A program made the translations under genes and the position numbers. The notes under the pieces were generated by a model that made no database searches, had not been told where the DNA came from, and was given only the letters and a program-made list of their open reading frames with translations. A DNA stretch of 64,000 bases from Arctopsyche grandis (lineage: Eukaryota; Arthropoda; Insecta; Trichoptera; Hydropsychidae), in NCBI RefSeq assembly GCF_051622035.1, contig NC_135360.1:10592001-10656000 (forward strand), given 5' to 3'. This document shows, piece after piece, positions 24,579-35,231 of this stretch. Numbering within the stretch: position 1 is the stretch's first letter; each line of letters begins with the position of its first letter.

Positions 24579-24965
24579 AACCAGCGGCGTGGACTATTGG
24601 TTAGCATCTTATGCTTTCGAGCAAAATGTCATGGGTTCGATTCCCACTAGAGTCGCGTTGTTGGCCAGACCTTATTTGTGACTCGAGGTTGATCGTTTCT
24701 TATCAGAGTTTGACAATTTTTTTGATTTAAAAATTGGCATTCCTGTAAAAATTGGCATTCCCTCCCCAAATTCAGCATCTCGCCAGTTGTATAAAAATTT
24801 CGCCAGTTGTATAAAAAATGCTGCAAAAAATTTCTCCATAGATTCTCTGTGGATGATTATCGTACAAAAATATTCGTACTATTATATAAATGCTTATTGA
24901 TCGTACTATAAACACATGTTTGCAATGTACTTTGCAATGTTTGACCATAGTTGTCGTCTATAATG
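24579..24965 (+). repeat. tRNA-derived SINE, copy 7
   Basis: The head is ACCAGCGGCGTGGACTATTG with an intact B box GGGTTCGATTCCCAC, then TGTTGGCCAGACCTTATTTG and GTTGATCGTTTCTTATCAG. The body has a local duplication of CGCCAGTTGTATAAAAA. Confidence 0.65.
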
Positions 24966-25071
24966 TAAAAGTATATCGGTGGTAATCTTAATGCTTTGGT
25001 ACGAGTTCATTTTTTGAGTCTTCGTCAACTCAGAGTTGTGCCGTAAGGTGGACCCAAAGTATAATTATGTA

Positions 25072-25500
25072 TTACTAGTGGTTTTACCCGGCTTCGCTCG
25101 GTATTTGTAGTATAAACCGCTTAAACATGACTAATCTAATAGTAAACATTATATTAAATGTATTAGTATTTGAATAGCTTTATTGTATATAAATTTATTT
25201 GAATATTCATTTGTTTTTTTTATTAAATTGACTGTCACAAACAAATAAACATATATACTAAGTCTCTATCAAAACTATATGTATACCAGAATCCGGCGCC
25301 TGCGCCCCCCGGGGTCAGAGGCGAATTTATTTGTCGTCGTGGATACTTTGACTTGCTTTCGTTTCCCACCCAACTATAGTTACAAAGTCTCTTTCCAAAT
25401 TATATATTAGATAAATGATTTGGTGTGTTTATTGATCTAGAATCTACATATATAGTACACTCGCCGCTTTGGAGCGATCTGTTAGACGAGTGTACATGAT
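25072..25500 (+). repeat. Dispersed repeat, CCCGGCTTCGCTCGG end, with an insertion
   Basis: It starts ACTAGTGGTTTTACCCGGCT and ends CTTTGGAGCGATCTGTTAGA, matching 8,886-9,160. A GC-rich block of about 100 bp (25,275-25,378, with GGCGCCTGCGCC) interrupts it. An AACTATA word and an AAGTCTCT word occur on both sides of the block. Confidence 0.5.
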
Positions 25501-25828
25501 TAATTGAATAAAAATAAATAAAATTAAAATTATTTTTAATGGTTTGTGTCCTAACATCTATAAAGGAACAAATGTTTTATAAACTTTGCCAATATTAATG
25601 AATAATCAACCGTCAGAACAACCGAATTTACATAATTATTTTATCTTATTTGCTTTTGCTTATTGTTCGATCTATTTATTTTTTGTTTTTCTCCCTCTCT
25701 TGTTTTATTATCTAGGCCATTGTGTCGCATTAGGTTCTTCCTGTAAGGATTGTAAATAGGTTTTTGAGCTCTTTTTCCTATTATGCTGTAGATTAACATT
25801 AGAATAATTTTATTTATTTATTTAATAG

Positions 25829-26789
25829 TTTTGGACCATTGTGGCATTACAGGAAGAACCTAATGCGCCACAATGGCCTACATTTGAAAAATATATAAAA
25901 ACATGATATAAAAACAAGTAAACTGTAAATAAAGGAAAAAAGCAAAAGCAGAAAACATGGTAAAATAAAATATTAAAAAAAAAGTAACAAAAGGAAAATA
26001 ATACATCATTCAGAGAGAAAAAAAAAATAACAAAAGTGTAAAAATTAAAAATAAAATCCATAAATCCCATTCTTTGTTTATACTGAGCAAAATTAAAATA
26101 GTATATAAAAATGTACAAAGGAGAAAGAAAAAGTAAAATAAAATAAAACAAAATATGAATAAAAAATTAAATCACAGTGAGGCCCAAATGGAAGAGAGAA
26201 GATTAAGATTCCACTCATTCATCACATTCAAATTAAGAAAGTAATGATGAGCGCAGGTTACCAGATAAATATGTTAAGATAATATCCGACAATCTACGCT
26301 CCCCAAGGTGGAAAATATCACATTCAGGGACAGCAGCAACGATTTCATTGAGAAGTCGAATAGCTCTTGGAATAGGAGCCATTCGAAAAAGAACTGTGCG
26401 AGCAGCAGGTACAACCATCAAATGATGATGTCTACCACGCACATAATTATTAGGGACATAAAGTCCCAACTGTTCCAGCAACAACGGGCATGACGTATTA
26501 CCACGTAATAGCTGGAGAACGAAACGAATTAACGAGAAGTTTCTCCGAAGTTCAAGGGAATTATACCCAAGCATGCCCAAAAGGAAAGGAGTAGGATAGA
26601 GATATGGGTAGTAATAATACTATGATCACTAACCAAATTAAATTAAATTGTAAAATAGAAAATGATCAGTAGATCAGTAGCTATTAAAATATGTAGATAT
26701 TAGATGTATTGTGAACATAATTTCGTAATAATAAAAAGCATTTAAAAATCAAAATCAGGTTCTTCCTGTAATGCCACAATGGTCCAAAA
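25829..26789. repeat. LINE 3'-tail sequences in perfect inverted arrangement
   Basis: 33 bp at 25,829-25,861 (TTTTGGACCATTGTGGCATT and the next 13 bases) is the exact inverse of 26,757-26,789. A third related copy lies at 25,708-25,745. Each is half of a longer hairpin (GGCCATTGTGGCGCATTAGG pairing with the inverse). The left one is the 3' end of the - strand LINE fragment inside, followed by AAATAAATAAATAAA. The right one may be a separate tail insertion. Confidence 0.55.
26233..26580 (-). pseudogene. LINE RT polyprotein C-terminal fragment
   Basis: An open frame of 115 codons includes LGYNSLELRRNFSLIRFVLQ, LLRGNTSCPLLLEQLGLYVP, ARTVLFRMAPIPRAIRLLNE. This is the pattern of the C-terminal region of Jockey/CR1-type LINE polyproteins, after the reverse-transcriptase domain. 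No RT motif is present upstream, so the copy is 5' truncated. The 3' hairpin tail and AATAAA repeats at 25,805-25,880 fit the end of the same element. Confidence 0.6.
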
Positions 26790-26984
26790 TTTTTAAATAA
26801 TTCAAGCAACATCGTCAAACGCAAACTGGAAATGACTGATCTATGTATGTAATTTTAACAACATCAACAATACCACTCGAATGACTAATGACGAGTCGCA
26901 AACCATTAAAACAGTCAACACTAAACGCTCGAGTTCGAAAGAATCCAATACATTCATTCCGTGAGCGCGTTGACACGATTATAG

Positions 26985-27480
26985 CTAGCATGTTTTGTGT
27001 CTAACCATATCTAAATATCTACCTCTCCTCCTTGCGTTAAGTTTTCTACGCAGTTTGGCCACTATTGATAGCATCTGGTCTGGATCGTGTCTAGAGGTAC
27101 CTCGGCGCTCGTCTGGTCGTCGCCGCAGATAGACATTATCCAATCTGGGTGTAATCGGTCGTTTCTTGGACGATGACGTCAACTGGAGCTGGCTCTGTAT
27201 CTTCGGTGCTCCTCGGGCTGGCATTTATCGACCTGGTTGTGCCGCGCCCACGTCTCCCTCCTGATCCACCACGAGCAGCTCCAGCAACGACCAGCTCCAG
27301 CAAAGTCCATCGACCCTGGCTCGCGTTCACTTCTTTGTTCTCACGCAACGCGGTCACCGTTGTTGCCCTGAAGACGGCCAGGACCACAACAAAGGGACGC
27401 TCGCATAGAAACTCGCACACAAACTCGTACACGTCTGACACTAAAAAACACGCGGACCATTCGTATGTTAAACACCTCAA
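26985..27480 (-). CDS. Unrecognised overlapping open frames in a GC-rich island
   Basis: Two - strand frames overlap here: 114 codons (27,480-27,136) with an Arg/Gly-rich stretch (VAGAARGGSGGRRGRGTTR), and 79 codons (27,224-26,985) rich in Arg (RRRPDERRGTSRHD; LRRKLNARRRGRYLDM). A TAA precedes the second ATG directly. The + strand is also open for 114 codons at 27,173-27,517, as expected from high GC. I recognise no family. It could be a TE remnant with a frameshift, an exon, or non-coding DNA. Confidence 0.2.
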
Positions 27481-27530
27481 CGGTGTGACAAATGTCCTTG
27501 GAACATTCTCAACTTGACATCCTCACCATG

Positions 27531-28136
27531 ACTGATTGTTAGGTCTCTTACCTCACCATACAGATATGTATGTAGGTTCGTGTGAGGGGATCTATGGGGA
27601 ATACGCACCGTATTTGCTGGTGTGGGTGGGAGTTGATATGTAGATTTAGATTATCTTTCTTCTTCTTGAACTGGTGTATGCAGTTGAATGTAGCGTAGCG
27701 TACTAACTACAGTCAGTGTACAGTTCAAAAGTCTCTATGTCTATTCACATAGTGAGATCTCTACGTCTCTATGTCTATTCACATGGCGAATTATATCACA
27801 GATCAAGCAGAAAAGATTACTTTCGAATGTTTCCCATAGCCTTAAAATCGTCAAGATATCATCATATATGTACATATATAATATCGCTATTCTGTGTGTC
27901 TGTCTGTCTGAGATGAAGCTCGCCGTACTATAATAGTCGTTTCGATTCGACATACATATATACGTCACAGCTAAACTACTGCAAAAACGTATACGAATAC
28001 GAATATAATAACCAAAAAAATGCTATCAATGTTTCCTCTAGGCAAATAGACGGTGCTAAGTCTCTGAGCGTTGACTCGCATCTATTGAAAATGTATTTAA
28101 TTAATTAATTAATTTTTCTATTGGTGTTTTATATTG

Positions 28137-28207
<71 letters not shown>

Positions 28208-28460
28208 GAGTTCGAGATATAGGGAGGATTGCGGGAGAGATAATCAAAGACGATGTTGGTCCATCAATGTACGTTTATTGTACATTAAGTATACACACGT
28301 GCGCGTACGCACCTGCCGGTGGCCGTCCAGCCAGCGGCTATACTCCTAACTGTCAGTTGGCGTCACACTTCTGCCAACTCACAAACAGTGTACACTCGTG
28401 TGTACCACTGTTTGTACATCACTCCTCAACATTACTCATTACATAATTCACTCACACACA
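27531..28460. other. Spacer with a (TA)n tract at 28,139-28,204
   Basis: A 66-bp TA microsatellite is followed by a GC-richer stretch (28,205-28,440, with GTACGTTTATTGTACATTAA and TGCGCGTACGCACC) that may be the edge of an LTR or other repeat. No gene recognised. Confidence 0.35.
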
Positions 28461-28462
28461 TA

Positions 28463-30113
28463 CAGTCCCATGACAGCGAATTACTAACACCATGCGGATT
28501 TTGCAAATTCTATGTTTAGAGCTATATATTGAAGAGTAGGTTCGTAAAATTAAAACAAAGATGTGTTTATAATGATTATACATAGTTTATTTACAATATT
28601 AATACAACATATATAAATATTATTAATATTTTGTATGTCCACCCTTATTTCGGAGACACGATGCTATTCTTTTGGGCATACTCTCGATACAAGACGCAAT
28701 GGTTGACTTTATCTCAGGATCTCCCTGCCACACAGAAATTATGTTTTGTTTTAGGATATTTTTATTGGTACATTGGAGCTTATTTAATTTCATTTTAAGG
28801 GTATGCCAGACATTTTCTATAGGATTTAGATCGGGAGAATTACCGGGCCAGTGAAGGAGCGGTAAATTGTGGTCGGACATGATTTTTTTCACAATTTTGA
28901 CTTTGTGGCAGGGTGCAATAATATTGCATTAAGTGCAGGCGATCCTTTTTGTCAATTTTGTTTTGTATAGAGTGCAATAGGGTGTATCGCAATACCGTTA
29001 TATATTGCGAAGCATTCATCATCCCTTCTACAAAATACAATGGCCCCCGACCTTCCGCACTAATTGAGCCCCAAATCAAGAGTGAAAGCGGGTGTTTCAC
29101 ATTTTTTATGACACAGGACTCATTATACCGCTTGCCGACTCGCCTACGTACGTATTGGTGAGTCGGTGTCATCAATTGAATTGACGACTCGTCAGAGAAG
29201 TGAACCTTAAAAATGTTAAAAACATCGATTAATTCGATTCATTCAAAAAATATTAAACAAATAATTTAATTTCAATTAAATTACCCCTTTCCAATCGTCG
29301 AGGGTGAAGTGGCGATGCTCATTAGCCAAATTGAGCCGGGCTTTCTTCATTTTTGGCGTCAAAAGCGTTTTTTTAGCTAGCTGCCTGCCTGCCATCTCCG
29401 CGTCTGCGACACGGCGTTGTATTGTCCGAGTCGATATTTCGGTTCCGCTCCCGTAAATTCGTCTGGATTTTTTTATTTGTGGCAAACCGATCCTTCTCAA
29501 CAGTATTTATAATATATCGATCGACTCGAGGACCGTATTTTCGAGTGCCACAACAATTCTTACGCTTGGTGACCGTAGGATTTTCACCTCTTTTTAGTTG
29601 GGTGCTAATTTTATGCACACTGAAAACGCTAACCCCCTGATCTTTAGCAATATATCGTATAGAATACTTCCCAGTATTTAATAATGTGGAAATATTGGCG
29701 ATTTTCTCCATAGATAAATCTTTATTTCTTCCCATCTAAAAAGGAAAGGGGGTTTTTTCACAAGCAATTTAAACAAATAATTAAGTCACATTTAAAAAAT
29801 TTAAACACTTTAACTTACTCCAATGATATCGATAATATACAGGAAAGCAAAAATCTCTTCAAAACTAACTTTTCTCCCAGTGAAAGCACACGTCTACACC
29901 AAACGAATTTCAAAGCCAAACTGTGTATTTGCACTTGTTCGGTTTTTAAACTATTTGTATAAACACCACTCATCCTATCCTTCTCTAAATACATAGAATA
30001 GGATACAATGAATGGTCTACAAAAAAAAACAACCCAAAATGTTACTTAAGACGGCGCAGGTACACAAAATAGGGTACATACGCGGGTGTTAGTAATTCGT
30101 TGTCATACGACTG
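28463..30113 (-). mobile_element. Tc1-family DNA transposon, complete ends, inactive
   Basis: 29-bp inverted terminal repeats start CAGTC and end ATTACTAACACC (28,463-28,491 and 30,085-30,113), with three mismatches. TA lies directly outside each end (28,461-28,462 and 30,114-30,115), the expected target duplication. The element is 1,651 bp, a normal Tc1 size, and encodes a broken transposase on the - strand. Class is set by the TA target, the TIR form and the transposase signature. Confidence 0.9.
28623..29735 (-). pseudogene. Tc1-type transposase, frameshifted
   Basis: The start MGRNKDLSMEKIANI (29,735) leads a helix-turn-helix DNA-binding domain (TGKYSIRYIAKDQGVSVFSV). After a frameshift near 29,470 comes TRTIQRRVADAEM, then DDWKG. 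Across a 79-bp gap it continues VHFSDES, the first catalytic Asp region. The second catalytic region is damaged: around 28,930 a frameshift falls where QDNAPCH is expected, and APCHKVKIVKKIMSD resumes in another frame. WPGNSPDLNPIENVW, the DD34E C-terminal signature, is intact. The 79-bp gap (29,284-29,206) has GT and AAG ends and may be an intron. The copy cannot make an active enzyme as it stands. Confidence 0.85.
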
Positions 30114-30121
30114 TAAAATCC

Positions 30122-30240
<119 letters not shown>

Positions 30241-30465
30241 TAGGTAGGTAATTTTTACCCTTTTTATATTAAACAATTAAATATAAAGAAATATATTTAA
30301 AAGGTATTTGAAAAAAAATCAGCCGCGTGTGGATCGAACACAGAACTGGCACATTAGTTTTATTTGTTTTTATTTAATAACTTAATATGCCAACACCCAA
30401 TGCGATGATATTTCATCGGGTACAACATTAGTAAAAAATAATAACAAATTTCGTTATCCTTTTCA

Positions 30466-30905
30466 AAGCCGGTGGTTGCGTTTATGTTTAGCACCGAGAG
30501 GTTAATGGGTTCGATCCCGTGCTAATCTTTAATACTGCTGGTCAGACTTGGATATTTGTGACTCCAAGTCGATCGTTTCTTATCAGAGTTTGCCAATTTA
30601 TCTGATTTCATTGTTCAACCGGTTCCTCCATCAAATTGGCAAAAATCATCCTACCCGCTATGTCACCAATATCTGAATTTAATGTATGTACAATATGTAA
30701 AAATGTATGTACAAGTCTAAATCCATCGATGTCTCAATGGATTAATTCATTAATTAATTATTTGTTGATTTCGTGTTCTTCAGCCTCTCGAAATACAGCG
30801 ATTTATGTTATAAAAATGCTGCAATATTTGTAATTAATTGTCTAGGAAGGCGCATTGGGGTCTACCTGTTAGGTCTTCCTGGTATATATCTACGTAATAA
30901 ATAAA
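30466..30905 (+). repeat. tRNA-derived SINE, copy 8, with full tail
   Basis: The head is GCCGGTGGTTGCGTTTATG with B box GGGTTCGATCCCG, then ACTGCTGGTCAGACTTGG, CAAGTCGATCGTTTCTTATC and CCGGTTCCTCCATCAAATTG. The 3' hairpin is AGGAAGGCGCATTGGGGTC and GGTCTTCCTGGTATAT, followed by AATAAATAAAAAA. Confidence 0.7.
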
Positions 30906-31959
30906 AAATCCAATCATTTTATTCGAAATAACCTTTGTCATCTAATAAAAGATTATCTTGGAAATTGAACTGCAAACACTCTGCAATAGTCTTCCACCTT
31001 ATTGATCCTAAGAGTATGTAGAGCGAATGTGCTGATCGATTCCAGTCGATAACTTTAAGAGGGCTGGACACCAGCGTCTTGTCCATACAAACGTATTACA
31101 CATCTCCCTTCCTCAATTATGGCACTAGAGAAATTATGTTTTAATATGCTATGGATATCCACCATTGGCATGCATCTATACTTTTATTTTTTTGATTAGT
31201 TATTTTTTATAGGAGCTAGGAGCCGCCAAACATCTATAAAATTGCCTCTTTTTTACACCTACGAAAAGAGTCCAGCGTGCTTATTTAAAGGTCGATTTAA
31301 AAAAAAATACGCACACATGTGCATAGAAAATATCTTTCTCATACCGATGATTATATTTTTTAAAAAAATTGGTCCAGTTTCGGAGGAGAAAATTGGAGAA
31401 TACGAAACCTTGATTTTGTCAATTTAAAATACGCATTCACTCAATATATATATTGTCGCATTCACTCAATATATACATTCACTCAATATATGCATATATC
31501 GAAGAAAGGAACGGTAACAAAATTAAGGTTTCGGGTGTACAGCCCTCTTAACAAACGCACATAAAACCATAGATTGTATCAGCTCCTAATATTTTCCAAA
31601 ACTTTCACCAATTTAAGTATCAAACGTTGTGCCTATTAAAGAAAACAATAAAATACAGTACGGGAATTTGAGTAAGTATCAATTGGTTCATTCATAGATT
31701 ACTTTAATACATTGTTTTACAAAATGTTCTACGTTTAAATAAAAAAATCATTTTTTGTATGCAAAAGTGTGAAAACAGTTCATCCGGTCGAATGAGTACC
31801 AAATGAACTAGAAAAAACATACAAATACATTCTGAGTAAAATCCTTCCGAAAAAAGCGGGCGCACTCGAATGCAGGGAATCGACCGAATTTTCTCTCACT
31901 TCGAGAGGTTAATTTATTATAGTTTTTCGAGCTCAAAACAAATATCTTAGAAGTAAGTG
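30906..31959. other. AT-rich spacer
   Basis: The word CATTCACTCAATATA is repeated at 31,432-31,490. No gene recognised. Confidence 0.35.
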
Positions 31960-32305
31960 GTATGGGTGCGTGCTTCGTACTTGTTTACGTCCTTCCATTA
32001 CTTTCAATAAGTGGCCAGAGCGAGTAAGTGGACCCCCGAGGAGCTTAGATCGCCTTGGGTCACGGAATCGCTCCGCTCCAGATTTGCCACACCCTGGAGA
32101 CACTTCCTGGACAACCGTACTCGTTACGAGGTTCGGGAGGGTCCCCATCGGCTCGCCTAATGCATTTCCTGCATCGCTTTCTTACGGGCTTTGTGTGCCG
32201 GCTTCCTTTTATTTGTCCCGAGTTGACTCGTTCGCCGTTCGGAAGTGGCGCAATTCGCCTACAAAGTGTTGCCAGTAAAGCATCGTTAGGTTTTACATTG
32301 TAACG
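31960..32305. other. GC-rich island with open frames on both strands
   Basis: About 345 bp is GC-rich against AT-rich flanks. It is open on + (31,970-32,278, 102 codons; 32,055-32,303, 82 codons) and on - (32,060-32,335, 91 codons; 31,933-32,148, 71 codons). No frame has a motif I know. Frames open on both strands are what GC-rich DNA gives by chance. It could be a TE part or a horizontally acquired fragment. Confidence 0.25.
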
Positions 32306-33440
32306 AAATTTGGAACAAAGTAGATAGACAAACAAAACGAATTACATTTACATTTTGAACAGAGTGTGAAATTCTTTTTTAAATTTAAATATACGTACGT
32401 TACACTTTTTTATTTAATTTACTGTCAAAATAAGATAAATATTCAAATTGTTATGGCTAATTTGAATATATCTACATATTTGAAAAATTTACTAGAGACA
32501 TCTACAGTTTAAAATTATAACTACAATCCTTCTTCCAATTTAACTTAGACAATCACCAAAAATAATAAAAATCATATTACTAATTCTACATAGATGTCAC
32601 TTTTTAATTTGTTAATTTATTTTAAAATAGCTTATTATTTTTAGCTTTACTTTTCATTAATAGAACCCTTGAAACAATAAAATTTTTATTCTATTTGAAT
32701 TAAATTATATTTTTCTTCTACTTCTACCGCAGAAATTAACAAAAAAATATATATTTGCACATTGAAATTTGTAAAAACATTTTTATACCACAATTCTACA
32801 TACATAAATATGTATTCTCCAATGAAAATTTTCATTCAACTAAAAATATATATTCACATGTATTGTTTAACAAAAACTATTGATGCAAATACGGTTCACA
32901 TACTGCGTCTAAATTTTATTTTTGGAGACCAAACTGCCGCATATTGTGGTCTAACACTTCTAGGTCACGATGTCTGTACCAGGCATTGACTATACAACCC
33001 TCTGAAGCTTTTGAGACTTACGAGAGACACACAATATATTGTACATAAATTTTCCCATACGGAACGCAATCGTGCGTCATTAAATTAACTCAGAAAATTA
33101 AGGGAAACTCTTTTATATGCTTCAATTTATCATATTAGCAAGTTTAGCAGGAACACACGCAAGCGAAACTCGCATAGGGGGAGACTTTTCGAGTGAATAG
33201 TTTCCTTCTTTAGGAAAGAAAATATTGATTCGACGAAAACTTTATATGAAAAGGAATACATGAGTAGTTGAAAATTGTACATATGTACATATGGCTTATT
33301 TGTACAAAAATCGTTCGGTTTTTTAGCATCATATGTGTTTGTAATTTTATGAATATTAAATAAATAAGTGTATCAGATTTTCGCTATCATAAATCTTATC
33401 AATATATTAACTGAAGTGGACATAAAAATATCATTACAGC
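32306..33440. other. AT-rich spacer
   Basis: I see no gene or bounded repeat. Confidence 0.35.
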
Positions 33441-33492
33441 GTCTACACGTTCATGTTTCATGCGAAAAGCATGAAACCCGAAGCGTGTAGAC
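33441..33492. repeat. 52-bp hairpin
   Basis: Arms GTCTACACG and CGTGTAGAC enclose a second perfect pair TTTCATGC and GCATGAAA around the loop GAAAA. The few bases between the two pairs are mismatched. It could be the core of a small fold-back element or a structured RNA. Confidence 0.6.
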
Positions 33493-33759
33493 ACTTTTCA
33501 AAGTCGATAAAGGTCAATAGGCCACGTGAAGGGTACTGAAGGGTCATTGTTGAACTTAAGGTTATGGAATCGATCGTTCTCTTTTAGTTACCCCGTAATT
33601 AATTTGACTGAAACATTAGGAGACACCGAATTATAACTTGTTGAATACTAACAAAACTTTTTTTCATTTAATATATAAAAAAAATCGATAGTTAAACATA
33701 CATACATAATAAAATTAGTTGTAAAGGTCAAAATAAAATAATGAAATATTGTTTTAAAA

Positions 33760-34570
33760 AAAAATACTATTTCCGGTTTACTAATTCTGACTAAAACCTT
33801 AACATCTCTAAGTTAGTACACAAAGAATACAAATATAAATTTTCAGCTTGATACGTTCAGGGATGTGGAAAGAATTGTGGTCACAACATTTTTGACTTTT
33901 CCAAGAGGAAAAAATCCCAATTCCGGTTCATTAAATTTAGTGATTTCATTTATTTTCATTACATCGATACAAGAATTATAGTTGAGTTTTTTCGTGAAGA
34001 GCACAAATTTTTACGGGATCGATAAAAAATAGTGGAAGAAAAACCGAATAAACTGCCACTACCGGTTGACGGATGCTTACCAAATTTTATACATAACTTG
34101 ACATTAAGCTAAAACTTCTAGATATGAAAGTTCATTTCAATAAACCAAAAGGTTTTTGACAAAAACATAAACTTCGATTCTCTAGAGTAAAAGTACTACT
34201 TCCGGTTAAGTAAAAATATATTCAAAAAATATTAAGGTATAAAATTTACAATTTCTATTACATGTAAAAATTTCAGTCTGATTTGGTTAGTGGTTTGGGG
34301 GATAATTGAATTAAAAAACTTAAAAAAAGAGGACACCTATAAGGGGAGGTACTATTTCCGGTCAACTTAAAAATTTACGTCGTATTGATAAGAATTTCGG
34401 TAATCGATACTAAGTTTCAGTTCGATAGGACTAACTGTGTTCAAAAAATCACCAAAATAAACAAACAGACACACGTACATTTTTTCTAGATCATGAAAAC
34501 GTGATTAGTGATCGATTCTGAGTTCGAATCAGTCAATATCTCGAGTTCGAATTTTCGCATGATCACAAAA
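33760..34570. repeat. Array of five TTCCGGTT units, period about 145 bp
   Basis: TTCCGGTT-like cores occur at 33,771, 33,921, 34,061 (diverged), 34,200 and 34,355, spaced 139-155 bp. Units share a second word (AAATTTTCAGCTTGATACG, with variants at about 34,262 and 34,409). The array ends in AACAAACAGACACACGTACA and a block with TCGATTCTGAGTTCGAATC. It looks like the 3' region of a dispersed element. I cannot name it. Confidence 0.5.
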
Positions 34571-34611
34571 CTTCATCTATTGTTACTACGTACATATGTA
34601 GATACTGTCAT

Positions 34612-35231
34612 GTTCCAATGAAAGATTAATAAATTTTAGTTTACTCATCCCACCGCTGCCACCAAAATTATCATTGCAGCGTTTCAATGAAAGATTTGTT
34701 TATTTTTTAAACTACTTGGTTAACTAACCAAGTTTTATTTATTAATATTAAAATGTTACATTTATCTTATATTATATTCGAAAAACGATAGATTATGGAA
34801 CGATGATAACTTAAACTACGTAGAACTATTTCACTATAACTATTAACTTTTGTTCACTTTGCTCTGCTGCTGTGCTGACCGTCATTTGCGGACGCATTCT
34901 CGGAGTCTTGATGATGACGACTGTCACTCTCAGAGTCGATGATGATGACTAACGACTGTCATCTGCGGAGTCGATGCTGAGGACTGACTTGAATTCTATC
35001 AGTATGAGTTTATATACTTTTCTTTAAGACAATGAAGTATTGAAGACACGTGTCATATAATCAATGGTTCTACTTATTAATTTACGTGTGTCACACATCA
35101 TGGATTCCTTGTTAAATTAGGTGCGTCACAAATCAATGATAAGTCTTGTTAAATAAGGTGTGCCACAAATCAATGGTGTGTCTTATTCCTACTGGTTAGT
35201 CAACTAAATCGATAAACGAGGTATGTAACAC
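34612..35231. other. Possible solo LTR or unclassified repeat
   Basis: The stretch starts near TGTCATGTTCC and ends GTATGTAACA. It contains a TATA-like word (GAGTTTATATACTTTTC at about 35,005) and local tandem repeats of CTGTCATCTGCGGAGTCGAT-type at 34,880-34,990. No clear target duplication or second LTR was found, so the call is weak. Confidence 0.25.

Noticed and set aside
27173..27517. 114-codon + strand frame in the GC-rich island
   Set aside because: High GC leaves both strands open; the frame has no motif and no good start context.
34612..35231. Full LTR retrotransposon
   Set aside because: Only one possible LTR is visible, with no primer-binding site, second LTR or pol motifs.
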